Assembly: GCA_045589595.1 (NCBI GenBank)
Contig: JAZNPK010000042.1
Location: forward strand, 1-64,000
Origin: SIG77 sp045589595
Lineage (GTDB): Bacteria; Verrucomicrobiota; Lentisphaeria; Victivallales; UBA1829
Reading direction: 5' to 3'
Length of the DNA stretch: 64,000 nucleotides
In this document: positions 15,471-24,306 of the stretch, in pieces
How positions within the stretch are numbered: the stretch's first letter is position 1
Layout: every line of letters begins with the position of its first letter
The notes under the pieces: generated by a model
Told to the model about the DNA's origin: nothing
The model's input: the letters and a program-made list of their open reading frames with translations, nothing else
The model's database searches: none
Made by a program: the position numbers and the translations under genes

Positions 15471-16544
15471 TTATACATTACCCGCACTGCTTTGGCGGAC
15501 GATCAATTCCGGTTCAAGATAACGTGCTGTCCCGCCTCCGGTCCGCCCCGTTGCCATACGGGTGAACAGGATCTCCACCGCGCTGCGTGCAATACTGCGG
15601 ATGGGATACGCCACACTGGTCAGAGGCGGCCAGATGGCAGATGCGACCGGCAGATTGTCGAATCCCGTCACGGCACATTTTTCAGGAATACTGATTTTGC
15701 TTTCGTGGCAGAGATGGATCACGTGCGCTGCAAAAAGATCGTGATAACAGAACACGCCCGCTCTGGTCCGGCAATGATTGAGTTTTTCTTTGAGCCGTAC
15801 CAGACTGCTGTGTTCATCCGGCAGCCGGATAATATGTTCTGCCGGCAGTTCGATCCCCGCTTCAAAAAGTCCGATCCTGAACCCGTTCAGACGCTGATCG
15901 TCCTGAAGATTGTCCGGTCCCACATAGAAAAATTCACGGCACCCGGTCTCGATCAGATGATGTGCCGTCTGCCGTGCCGCCTTCAGGTTGTCCACAAGAA
16001 CAGATTCCGCATTGCCCCCCGGCAATGTTCTGCCGATCAATACATACGGGACGGGCAGCTCACGATAACTCTGCTCGTTGTCTGACAGTGCCCACGGACA
16101 GGCAATGATGCCGGAAACACCGTTTTTGAGAAAATCTTTCAGCCGTTTCCGTTCCAGATCCGGATCATAACCGCTGATGGAGATGAGCAGTTCCGCTCCG
16201 AGTTCACGGGTGATCTCCTCCAGATTGGATGCAAGATTGGAAAAATAAGGCGTATCCAGACGGGTCAGAAGAAGCCCGATCCGCTTCTTCGCCGCAGGAA
16301 CAGAGGCGGCGGCTGTGTCACGCAGATAGTAGCGTTTCCCCTTGACTTCCAGCAGACCTTCCGTACAGAGTACCCCGAGAACTTTATGTGCCGTCTTGAG
16401 GGAGATCCCCTTGTAAGTCATCAGGTAACGGGTGGTCATGAAGGGCGAGCCGCTGGTGCCGTGTCTGCCGTCGGAGATTTCCTGGCGGAGTTCACTGGCA
16501 ATGCGCTCCATTTTCGGATAGTATTCCAAACCTGCTTTCGGCAT
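15471..16544 (-). CDS. GntR/LacI-type transcriptional regulator
   Basis: A 357-residue regulator. Residues 1-80 form a GntR-type winged helix (MERIASELRQEISDGRHG, ISLKTAHKVLGVLCTEGLLEVKGKRYYL). From about residue 88 (KKRIGLLLTR) to the end it is a LacI/GalR-type periplasmic-binding-protein fold that should sense a sugar, with the dimerisation signature CAVTGFDNLPVASAIWPPLTSV. ATG at 16544, with AAGGA 9 nt upstream, is used rather than far-upstream ATG 16757, which would run through the promoter. It heads the GH20-like operon and probably controls both itself and the genes down to 7285. Confidence 0.88.
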   Translation of the reverse strand: MPKAGLEYYPKMERIASELRQEISDGRHGTSGSPFMTTRYLMTYKGISLKTAHKVLGVLCTEGLLEVKGKRYYLRDTAAASVPAAKKRIGLLLTRLDTPYFSNLASNLEEITRELGAELLISISGYDPDLERKRLKDFLKNGVSGIIACPWALSDNEQSYRELPVPYVLIGRTLPGGNAESVLVDNLKAARQTAHHLIETGCREFFYVGPDNLQDDQRLNGFRIGLFEAGIELPAEHIIRLPDEHSSLVRLKEKLNHCRTRAGVFCYHDLFAAHVIHLCHESKISIPEKCAVTGFDNLPVASAIWPPLTSVAYPIRSIARSAVEILFTRMATGRTGGGTARYLEPELIVRQSSAGNV

Positions 16545-16566
16545 AAGGGATATCCTTGCGGTATTT

Positions 16567-16585
16567 TGTTCTACTTTTGTTGTAC
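16567..16585. promoter_or_regulatory. Direct repeat, candidate operator of the GntR/LacI regulator
   Basis: Two copies of tgtt(c/g)tac (16567-16574 and 16578-16585) spaced 11 bp, one helical turn. They overlap the -10 box and start region of the regulator promoter, a position suited to autorepression. Confidence 0.35.
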
Positions 16586-16612
16586 TATAGTTATCCGTTT
16601 CCGCTTTTTCAA
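16584..16612 (-). promoter_or_regulatory. Promoter of the regulator/GH20-like operon
   Basis: On the minus strand TTGAAA (16607-16612), exactly 17 bp, then TATAGT (16584-16589). The predicted start lies about 33 nt before the regulator ATG. Confidence 0.7.
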
Positions 16613-16694
16613 GCCGGAAATCCAAAAAAAACGGATTTTTTTCCCAATCCGGAAACCGCGTAACGGCGAAATGCTGACTTTTTTCTGCTTTTTC

Positions 16695-16724
16695 TTGCTT
16701 TTTTTTCGCAAGCGGATATATTAT
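16695..16724 (+). promoter_or_regulatory. Candidate promoter for the 16775-21351 genes
   Basis: TTGCTT (16695-16700), 18 bp, TATTAT (16719-16724) in AT-rich spacer, about 50 bp before the first gene. The match is weaker than the other promoters in the window. Confidence 0.35.
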
Positions 16725-16774
16725 ATCATACAATGAAAAATGATGACACTCTTTCAAGATGAAAGGTCCGATTT

Positions 16775-18052
16775 ATGAATCGTATGATTTTCCGCCCTGT
16801 GATGGCATTCGTGTGGTGCAGTCTGTTTCTGCTCGTGACCGGTATGCTTTCTGCATCGGAACTCACAATTTCCCGTACCCGTATCACTGCAGCGGGTCCT
16901 GCACAGACTTTGCGCGCAAATGCGGGCGCCTATTGTGAATTTGAATTGCGGAACGGTGGCGAAAAAGACCGTGTGGTAAAGATTCGGATCGCATCGGAAA
17001 AGAAGCAGACGGACCCGGAAGCGTATTTTTCTGCGGAATTTTTTGCGCCTGCCCACTCGACCCAGCGGACTTCCATGCTGTTTCAGCTGGACGGCTCACG
17101 GGAATATATCATCAGTTCCAATGATTGCCGGATCTCCGATCCCTACATTCGGATCTATCCCATGAAACCCGGTGAAGCCGCTTACGGATTGATCGCGGAC
17201 CGTGCTTCCCGTTTTATACAATTCTCATCGAACCCGGGCTTCAAAAAACAGAATATGATCTTCCGGCTTTATTCAACGGATGTGCCGATGGATGCGGACA
17301 GCCTTGAAAATTTCCGGATGCTGGTTTTTCATCAAACCGACTTCACCCGGTGGCACGCCGCCTCCTTTGAGGCTGTACGCGAATATGTGAAGCGCGGCGG
17401 CACGATCCTGTTTCTTTCGCCCGAAATTGCGTATCAGGCATCTTTGACGCCCCTCGCGGAACTTGTTCCGGCGATCCCCGATCCCGCCGCGGACCCGGAA
17501 ATGATCCCGGCATCTGTGTTGGAATCCATGTTCGGCATACTGGAAATCGAAAAGACGCCGTCTCTGCTGTATCCTGCAAAACTCCGGTCCGGAGCAAAAG
17601 CCCTTTCCGCGACGCCGGACGGAAAGATCATCTTTGCGGAAAAAGCTTATGAAAAAGGATCCTGCCGCGTATCCATGATCGATCTCGGCGGTGAGAAATT
17701 TCACTACATGGGAGCGGGTTGGGACAAGATCATCAGCCAACTGCTGACCGTTCCTGCGGTCGCTCCGCGCAAACTCGTTTACGAACACAAAACGCTGCCG
17801 GACGGCGCATCATCGTTCCAATTTGCCATGCCGGAAGGAAAGCGCCTGTTCGGGATGCTTCTGGTCGTTGCTGCAGGTGCGATCCTGCTGACGATCATCT
17901 CGGTATTCATCAAAAGCCGTCTGCTCGCGTGGGGCTTGATCCTGCTCTGGCTGGCACTGTCTGTCGGTGCCGGATTTTATAATCAGGGGGAACTTTACGA
18001 CAAGGTTCCGGTTGATACGATCAATCATTTGATCAGCGGCGGGAACGAATGA
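16775..18052 (+). CDS. Exported/membrane protein with GATase-like domain
   Basis: A 425-residue protein with an N-terminal signal sequence (about 1-28, hydrophobic core FVWCSLFLLVTGML), a periplasmic region of beta character, a Rossmann-like segment (FRMLVFHQTDF, VKRGGTILFLSP) reminiscent of glutamine-amidotransferase-like or DUF4350 domains, and two membrane helices at about 358-376 and 381-397. No catalytic triad is evident, so a sensing or scaffold role is as likely as an enzymatic one. I do not recognise a characterised homologue. AAAGG stands before the ATG. It faces away from the GntR/LacI regulator and starts a four-gene plus-strand run. Confidence 0.6.
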   Translation: MNRMIFRPVMAFVWCSLFLLVTGMLSASELTISRTRITAAGPAQTLRANAGAYCEFELRNGGEKDRVVKIRIASEKKQTDPEAYFSAEFFAPAHSTQRTSMLFQLDGSREYIISSNDCRISDPYIRIYPMKPGEAAYGLIADRASRFIQFSSNPGFKKQNMIFRLYSTDVPMDADSLENFRMLVFHQTDFTRWHAASFEAVREYVKRGGTILFLSPEIAYQASLTPLAELVPAIPDPAADPEMIPASVLESMFGILEIEKTPSLLYPAKLRSGAKALSATPDGKIIFAEKAYEKGSCRVSMIDLGGEKFHYMGAGWDKIISQLLTVPAVAPRKLVYEHKTLPDGASSFQFAMPEGKRLFGMLLVVAAGAILLTIISVFIKSRLLAWGLILLWLALSVGAGFYNQGELYDKVPVDTINHLISGGNE

Positions 18053-18090
18053 CCTGCTGTTGACGCAAACATAAGAAACGGAGTAAAAGA

Positions 18091-19431
18091 ATGACACAAG
18101 AAGAACTCAAGAAAGCCAGTTGCACCTATCACGAAGAGCCGCGTCCGGGCAAACTGGTCATGATCCCGTCCAAACCCTGTGAAACGCAGGATGATCTTTC
18201 ACTTGCCTACACACCCGGTGTGGCAGTTCCCTGCATGGAAATCAAAAATGATCCGGAAAACATCTGGAAATATACCGGCCGCGGCAACTCCGTGGCGGTT
18301 GTCAGCGATGGTACTGCAGTGCTGGGACTCGGCAACATCGGACCCGGTGCAGGTCTGCCGGTGATGGAAGGTAAAGCTGTTCTTTTCAAGAAATTTGCGG
18401 ATATCGATGCTGTTCCCCTCTGTCTGGGCGGCGTGTTCAATGAAGAAGGTAAGACCGATCCGGAAAAACTGATCGCGGCGGTCAAGCCCATCGAACCCAC
18501 ATTCGGCGGTATCAATCTGGAAGACATCGGTGCGCCCGCCTGTTTTCAGGTGGAACCTGCACTGAAAAAAGCCATGGGCATCCCTGTGTTCCACGATGAC
18601 CAGCACGGCACCGCCATCATCTCCCTTTCCGGGATCCTGAACGCTCTGGAAGTTGTCGGCAAAAAGATCGGCGACTGCCGCTTCGTGATGAACGGCGCCG
18701 GTGCGGCGGGTATCGCCTGTGCGGAATATTACATATCTGCCGGTGCGGACCGCGCAAAGTTTACGATCTGTGACTCCAAGGGTGTGATCCATGCCGGTCG
18801 TACCGATCTGAACGAACAGAAAAAACGCTTTGCCCACGAAACGGAAATGCGCACTCTGGCAGATGCCATGAAGGGCGCGGATGTCTTTGTGGGTGTGTCT
18901 GTCGCCGGCGCGGTCACGCCGGAAATGGTGGCAAGCATGGCGCCCGGTGCCGTTGTCTTTGCCATGGCGAATCCCACGCCGGAGATCTTCCCCGATCAGG
19001 CAATTGCCGCCGGTGCGGCTGTGGCTGGTACGGGCAGATCCGACTTCTGCAATCAGGTCAACAACGTACTCGGCTTCCCCGGTATCTTCCGCGGTGCGCT
19101 TGACGTGCGTGCAAGCGATATCAATGAAGCAATAAAACTGGCTGCATCCCGCGCACTGGCATCCATTGTCCGCGAAAAAATGCCGGAAGATGTGTATAAA
19201 ACGCTGGTTTCCGCCTATCCCCGTGAAGCGGCACTGGGTGTCTTTGAAGGGGAATCCCCCCTCAAGAGTACCTTTGTGATCCCCAAACCCTTTGACGTCC
19301 GTGTGGTTCCCCGTGTGGCGAGAATGGTGGCGGAAGCTGCCATGGAGACCGGTGTTGCTCAGGTGAAAATCGAAGACCTGGATGCATACGAAAAATCCGT
19401 TGCCGCCCGTATCGCAGCCGCATTGAAATAA
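18091..19431 (+). CDS. NAD(P)-dependent malic enzyme (oxaloacetate-decarboxylating)
   Basis: Converts malate to pyruvate and CO2 with reduction of NAD(P)+. The 446-residue product carries the malic N domain (SLAYTPGVAVPCMEI, NSVAVVSDGTAVLGLGNIGP), the metal-binding FHDDQHGTA segment and the Rossmann motif GAGAAGIACAEYY of the NAD-binding domain. It lacks the C-terminal phosphotransacetylase-like domain of MaeB, matching the short bacterial form. GGAG precedes the ATG. It lies 38 bp after the membrane-protein gene and 12 bp before panC. Confidence 0.95.
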   Translation: MTQEELKKASCTYHEEPRPGKLVMIPSKPCETQDDLSLAYTPGVAVPCMEIKNDPENIWKYTGRGNSVAVVSDGTAVLGLGNIGPGAGLPVMEGKAVLFKKFADIDAVPLCLGGVFNEEGKTDPEKLIAAVKPIEPTFGGINLEDIGAPACFQVEPALKKAMGIPVFHDDQHGTAIISLSGILNALEVVGKKIGDCRFVMNGAGAAGIACAEYYISAGADRAKFTICDSKGVIHAGRTDLNEQKKRFAHETEMRTLADAMKGADVFVGVSVAGAVTPEMVASMAPGAVVFAMANPTPEIFPDQAIAAGAAVAGTGRSDFCNQVNNVLGFPGIFRGALDVRASDINEAIKLAASRALASIVREKMPEDVYKTLVSAYPREAALGVFEGESPLKSTFVIPKPFDVRVVPRVARMVAEAAMETGVAQVKIEDLDAYEKSVAARIAAALK

Positions 19432-19443
19432 GGAGTCTGCATC

Positions 19444-20295
19444 ATGACAAAGGTGATCCATGCCATACCTGAACTGCAGGCGTGGAGTCTGGAAATGAAA
19501 AAAGCAGGAAAGACCGTGGGGCTTGTGCCGACCATGGGCTTTCTGCATGACGGTCACATGTCTCTGATCGATACCGCCCGCAAAAACGGCGCGGATGTGA
19601 TCGCTGTTTCCATTTTTGTGAATCCGACACAGTTCGGACCCAATGAGGATTTTGACCGTTACCCCCGGGATTTTGAACACGATTTTGCACTTTGCGAAGC
19701 ACGCAATGTGGATGTGATCTTCGCACCGGCTGTCAACGATATGTATGAAGCGGATCTGACCTGCTATGTGCAGGAGGAAAAGATCTCGAAAGGTCTTTGC
19801 GGCATTACCCGCCCCATTCATTTCCGCGGTGTGACAACGGTCGTGGCGAAACTGTTCAATGCCGCGCTGCCTGATCTGGCTGTTTTCGGACAGAAAGATG
19901 CCCAGCAGGCGGCTGTGATCAAACGCATGGTCCGCGATTTGAACTTCCCCGTCCGGATCGTGGTCTCCCCCATTGTCCGCGAACCTTCCGGACTCGCTCT
20001 CAGCTCCCGCAACAAGTATCTCTCCGACGACGAAAAGGCGCGGGCGTTGTCCATTTCCCGTTCTCTGTTTCAGGCGAAAGCCGAACTGGAAGCGGGGCAG
20101 GTGGATCCGGAAACTGCCCGTCTGCTGGTTCAGGAAACCATTTCCGCCGCTGGTGGAAAGGTGGACTATGTGGAGGTGCTGGATGCAGAAACCATGCTCC
20201 CCGCAACTGCCGGTATGAGGTATCTCACCATTGCAGTTGCCGCATATTTCGGTACGACCCGTCTGATCGATAATGTTCAAATCAACCTCAAATAA
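19444..20295 (+). CDS. panC: Pantothenate synthetase
   Basis: Joins pantoate and beta-alanine with ATP in the last step of pantothenate (vitamin B5) synthesis. The 283-residue protein shows the PTMGFLHDGH motif (HIGH-type nucleotide-binding site), SIFVNPTQFGPNEDFDRYPR for pantoate binding, and the KMSKS-equivalent GLALSSRNKYL. The length is normal for the family. AGGAG precedes the ATG. panB and panD are not in the window, so the pathway genes are dispersed. It is 12 bp after the malic enzyme and 12 bp before the lactonase. Confidence 0.97.
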   Translation: MTKVIHAIPELQAWSLEMKKAGKTVGLVPTMGFLHDGHMSLIDTARKNGADVIAVSIFVNPTQFGPNEDFDRYPRDFEHDFALCEARNVDVIFAPAVNDMYEADLTCYVQEEKISKGLCGITRPIHFRGVTTVVAKLFNAALPDLAVFGQKDAQQAAVIKRMVRDLNFPVRIVVSPIVREPSGLALSSRNKYLSDDEKARALSISRSLFQAKAELEAGQVDPETARLLVQETISAAGGKVDYVEVLDAETMLPATAGMRYLTIAVAAYFGTTRLIDNVQINLK

Positions 20296-20307
20296 AGGGA
20301 TTGGCAA

Positions 20308-21351
20308 ATGACGCTGACCAACGGACTTTTTTACAGCTGCGGCTGTTCCCCTGAAGCCCGGGGCGGACTTTATCTCTGCCGCGAAACTGAAAACGGTACA
20401 ATTGAAAATGTGGCGTTCACTCCGCTTGCCGGAACGAATTATCTCTGCTATTCACCCGATGGAAAAAATCTTTATGCCACATGGAATGAAGGAAAAACAG
20501 GCGGTGTTGCCGCTTATACTTTGAATCCGGACGGCACGATCGTTTGTCTGAACAGGGCGGAAACGGACGGCGCGGCGGCGTGTCACCTGACCACATCGCC
20601 GGATGGAAAATTTCTTTACGCCGTCAACTATCTGGATGGCAATTTTGCCGAGTTCCGGCTTGCGGCTGCCGATGGCGCCATTGAGGAACGGACACAGGTC
20701 ATCAGCCACAAAGCATACCCCGTCGGTCCCCGCCCGGACCGTCAGGAATGTGCCCACACCCACTGCACCCGTTTTACGCCCGACGGCAAACGGCTGTGTA
20801 TCGTGGACCTGGGCGTGGACCGGGTGTTCCTTTATCCTTATACGCCGGGGCAGGGACTGAAGAATGAGCCGGAAATTTTTGTTGCCGATCCCGGTGACGG
20901 GCCCCGCCACATCATCTTTACCGGAAATATTGCGTACATCATCAATGAACTGGGCAACAGCATCACCAGCTGCCGGTATGAGAATGAAACGCTTACAGCC
21001 ATCGGCAAGATCTCGACTCTGCCGGAAAACTGCGATGCTGTGACCAAAGCCTCCGCCATCCGTATCTGTGCGTGCGGAAAGTATCTTTATGCGTCCAACC
21101 GCGGATACGATTCCATTGCATGTTACCGGATCGTGGAGCCGGGGAAACTGGAGATTTTCGATATCGTGGATGCACACGGCGACAGCCCCCGCGACATCAA
21201 TTTTCTCCCCTCCGGCAGATACTTTACGGCATCCAATGAATTTTCCGACAGGATCTGTTTCTACGGATTCGATCCCGCCACCGGCAAACTCACTTATCTG
21301 GAAGGACAGGATGTGACGGATCAGCCGCGTCCCCTTTGCATCGAGTATTGA
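20308..21351 (+). CDS. Lactonase-family beta-propeller (6-phosphogluconolactonase-like)
   Basis: A 347-residue seven-bladed propeller of the YbhE/Pgl lactonase family. Repeating segments such as YLCYSPDGKNLYATWNE, CHLTTSPDGKFLYAVNYL, HTHCTRFTPDGKRLCIVDLG and ICACGKYLYASNRGYDSI mark successive blades. Such enzymes hydrolyse 6-phosphogluconolactone or related sugar lactones; the exact substrate is unknown here. There is no signal peptide. It is the last gene of the run and is followed by a strong terminator at 21370. Confidence 0.87.
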   Translation: MTLTNGLFYSCGCSPEARGGLYLCRETENGTIENVAFTPLAGTNYLCYSPDGKNLYATWNEGKTGGVAAYTLNPDGTIVCLNRAETDGAAACHLTTSPDGKFLYAVNYLDGNFAEFRLAAADGAIEERTQVISHKAYPVGPRPDRQECAHTHCTRFTPDGKRLCIVDLGVDRVFLYPYTPGQGLKNEPEIFVADPGDGPRHIIFTGNIAYIINELGNSITSCRYENETLTAIGKISTLPENCDAVTKASAIRICACGKYLYASNRGYDSIACYRIVEPGKLEIFDIVDAHGDSPRDINFLPSGRYFTASNEFSDRICFYGFDPATGKLTYLEGQDVTDQPRPLCIEY

Positions 21352-21369
21352 TCGAAGCGTCTGTAAAGC

Positions 21370-21412
21370 AAACGGCAGGACTTGTGAATGATGCAAGCCC
21401 TGCCGTTTTTTT
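21370..21412 (+). terminator. Rho-independent terminator after the lactonase gene
   Basis: Stem aacggcaggacttg with caagccctgccgtt (one mismatch), a nine-base loop and a T-run of seven. It sits 18 bp after the lactonase stop, between convergent genes. The A-run before the stem may also let it stop minus-strand transcription from the M16 protease gene. Confidence 0.85.
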
Positions 21413-21423
21413 GTGCCGTTTTA

Positions 21424-24285
21424 TTATTCCGGAAGGATCATGCCCGGCGTCAAGGGAACAACTTTTCCTGTTTGTTTCAGGACGGCGGGATCGACCGCCT
21501 TGTTGTCAACATCGCCGCAGAGAAGCCAGATATCTCTGCCTTTGTCCTTCATCCGGTCTTTTGCCTCCTTGAAAAAGTCCGCAGATGTCATTTTTTCAAT
21601 GGCATCAAATTCCCGCCGGGTGTAATCAAGGGGCTGACGGAGCCGCACGGCATTTTCGTACACTTCCGGCAAACTTTCCGGTTTGATCCGGATGGAGCGC
21701 AGAACGCTCAGGGCATTCAGCCGGGTGGAGTGGAACAGATCTTCATTTTCCGGCAACTGATTGACAAGCTGCCGGATGCCGTTGATCCCGGACGCCAGTT
21801 TATCGGGCTGGGTTCCGAGGATCGCCCCGAAATAGGAATAGTTGTCCGGCTGGATCGCGGGGATCGCATAATATCCCTGCGCAACATAACCGAGGGATTG
21901 TTTTTCCCGCAGTTCCGCGAAAAAGGTTTGTCCGGCATAATTTTCAAGCAGCCGTTCTATGACTCTGTTGCCGGGGATCTCGATCCGGTCACAACGGATG
22001 AAACCGGTCAGGATCTGTGCGCCGGGAGCCGGAATGGTATAGACCATATTTCCTTCCGGTTGAGTGATACGGTATTTTTTTGCCGCCGGATAGGGAACGG
22101 GATCTGTGATCTTTTCAGACAGGATCGTTTTCTGCAGAACTTGTTCCACTTCATGGCGTTCTGCCGGTCCGTAATAGATGAGCTGGAACGGTCTGCGGAG
22201 CAGATCTTTCAGGTAATCCGTCAGAATGGCGGGATCCAGCTTTTTCATTTCTGCGGACGACACCACATTCAGTTTGGGATTGCTCTCCTTTGTGCCGCCG
22301 TAAAGCGCGTAGTTTATGGTTCCCCGGAACAGTTTCATGGGATCTTTTTTGGCGTCCTGACGGCTTTTTTCGGTGCGAGCCGCGTATTTCTGCCATGCAT
22401 CAACATCTGTTTTTGCGTTCCTGAGCCGTTCATTCAGCAGTTGACAGGCTTCGGTAAAATTCTTCTGCAATCCGGTGAGTTTGATTTTTGTTGAATGAGT
22501 ATCGCAGGAAAATTCCAGTTTCAACGCATATTCATAGAGTTTGCTGTTGAATTCCGCAAGAGATTTCTGTTCTGTACCGATGAGTTCGGCATAATCCAGA
22601 ACCAGCGGCAGCAGAAGATCGTTGTAACTTCCGGCAGGAATGGAGATCGTCAGGGTAAACCGTTCATTTATATCGTTTTTGATTGCGATCAGCCCGCCGG
22701 AATCCTTTTGCAGAAAACTGAAATCCGGCACTTCCACTTCCGGTGCGGGTCCGGCAGGGATCGCCGCCAGTTCCGCAGCAAACGGGGAGGGCGTTTCCGG
22801 GATCTCAACCGGCGTGATCAGCGGTTTTTCCGCCCGGACAAGATCCTTGTTTTCCCCTTGAAGTTTTTTGAGCGTCAGCGGATTCTTCAAGTGTTTCTTT
22901 GCGTAAGCCGACACCATTTCCGGGGTCGCTTTCTCCGATTTTTCCATATCGGAAAGAATATCGTTTATGGTCAGACCGTTCTGAAACAGATTCAATGCCG
23001 CATCTGCGCTGCTGCCGCGGTTTTCCGCCATGACCATCAGATTCAGACGGTCATTATTGGTGATCGCGCGGATGATCGCCGGATCGAAATCACCGTTCTG
23101 CAGTTTGCCGATCTCCGCAAGGATCAACGCACGCAGTTCGTCCAGGCTCTGCCCCTTCAAAGGCGTTGCAGTGATGACCAGCACATGATCCAGCGAATTG
23201 GTCCACACACCGCCGGAAACGGAGAGGACTTTCTGCGCCTGCTGCAGATTCTGATCCAACAGACCGCATCGGGCATTTTTCAATATGGAATAGAGCAGAT
23301 CAAAAAGATAATCTGTCTCCCGGTTTTTGGGGACACGGTATGCAATCGCCAGTTGTTCCGCTCCGGGCGTGGTGATGGTGACCTCCTGTTCCTTCTCCGG
23401 AAGCGGCATCGGGGGCAGGGGCTGTACCGTTGTCTTTCCGGCGGAAGGCAGTTTTCCAAGGGTGCGTTCCACCGCCGCAACCGCCTGTTTGTGATCGATG
23501 TCTCCGGCAAGAATGACTACCATGTTTTCCGGAATGTAGTATTGTTTGAAGAAGGATGCGACATCACGGATGGAAGGATTTTTCAGATGACCGGGCAACC
23601 CGATCACCGGTCTGCCGAGGGGGTGATCCGGATACAAACCTTCCGCGAGACGGGAGAAGACCTGTCTGGAATCAGATGCCTGGGTGCGGTTGAATTCCTC
23701 ATACACCGTTTCCAATTCCGTATGAAAGCGCCGGAGCGCGATATTGGAAAAACGCTCCGCCTCCAATGCCAGATAGCGGTCAAGCATATTTGCCGGGATG
23801 TCACTTTCGTATGCGGTGATCTCATAAGAGGTGAATGCGTTGGTATCGACAGCGCCCATCTGCCGTACGAGCGTCCAGTATTCATCGTTTGCCAGAGCTG
23901 ATGCTTCGCCGGAAATACGGTCGATCTCTGCGTAGATCGCTTTCCGTTTTTCCTCATCTTTTTCGGCGCGATACTGTTCAAACAGGGATTCCACCTGATC
24001 CAGCAGCGGTTTTTCTTTTTTCCAGTTCAGCGCACCGATGCGGCTGGTCCCTTTGAACATCATGTGTTCGAAGTAGTGGGCGAGACCCGTGGATTCGGCA
24101 GGATCCTGCGCCGATCCGGCTTTGACCGCGGTATAGATCTTGATATTGGGCGAATCTTTATTGACCGATGTAACGACCGTGAGACCATTGGGAAGGACCG
24201 TTGTCTGGAATCCGAAAGGATCGCCCGATCCGTAAATTGCAGTGGGGAGAATCAGCATGGGTAATATCTTCAGGAATTTTATCAT
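21424..24285 (-). CDS. M16-family zinc metallopeptidase (insulinase-like), exported
   Basis: A 953-residue two-repeat pitrilysin. After a short signal sequence (about 1-19), the N-terminal M16 domain carries the inverted zinc motif H70-Y-F-E73-H74, with the distal ligand expected in the ETVYEEFNR region. A long helical insertion with KDEEKRKAIYAEIDRIS precedes the TSYEITAYES segment. The second half (about 480-930) is an M16C-type domain without HxxEH, as usual for these fused pairs, and a conserved R/Y segment SLGYVAQGYYAI. It probably degrades peptides in the periplasm. It lies 21 bp downstream of the channel gene. Confidence 0.92.
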   Translation of the reverse strand: MIKFLKILPMLILPTAIYGSGDPFGFQTTVLPNGLTVVTSVNKDSPNIKIYTAVKAGSAQDPAESTGLAHYFEHMMFKGTSRIGALNWKKEKPLLDQVESLFEQYRAEKDEEKRKAIYAEIDRISGEASALANDEYWTLVRQMGAVDTNAFTSYEITAYESDIPANMLDRYLALEAERFSNIALRRFHTELETVYEEFNRTQASDSRQVFSRLAEGLYPDHPLGRPVIGLPGHLKNPSIRDVASFFKQYYIPENMVVILAGDIDHKQAVAAVERTLGKLPSAGKTTVQPLPPMPLPEKEQEVTITTPGAEQLAIAYRVPKNRETDYLFDLLYSILKNARCGLLDQNLQQAQKVLSVSGGVWTNSLDHVLVITATPLKGQSLDELRALILAEIGKLQNGDFDPAIIRAITNNDRLNLMVMAENRGSSADAALNLFQNGLTINDILSDMEKSEKATPEMVSAYAKKHLKNPLTLKKLQGENKDLVRAEKPLITPVEIPETPSPFAAELAAIPAGPAPEVEVPDFSFLQKDSGGLIAIKNDINERFTLTISIPAGSYNDLLLPLVLDYAELIGTEQKSLAEFNSKLYEYALKLEFSCDTHSTKIKLTGLQKNFTEACQLLNERLRNAKTDVDAWQKYAARTEKSRQDAKKDPMKLFRGTINYALYGGTKESNPKLNVVSSAEMKKLDPAILTDYLKDLLRRPFQLIYYGPAERHEVEQVLQKTILSEKITDPVPYPAAKKYRITQPEGNMVYTIPAPGAQILTGFIRCDRIEIPGNRVIERLLENYAGQTFFAELREKQSLGYVAQGYYAIPAIQPDNYSYFGAILGTQPDKLASGINGIRQLVNQLPENEDLFHSTRLNALSVLRSIRIKPESLPEVYENAVRLRQPLDYTRREFDAIEKMTSADFFKEAKDRMKDKGRDIWLLCGDVDNKAVDPAVLKQTGKVVPLTPGMILPE

Positions 24286-24306
24286 ATTTTTTTTGAATCC
24301 GGGTTG

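Noticed and set aside
18199..20307. 702-codon antisense frame over malic enzyme and panC
   Set aside because: Same codon-usage artefact; histidine- and cysteine-rich product without family features or a ribosome-binding site.
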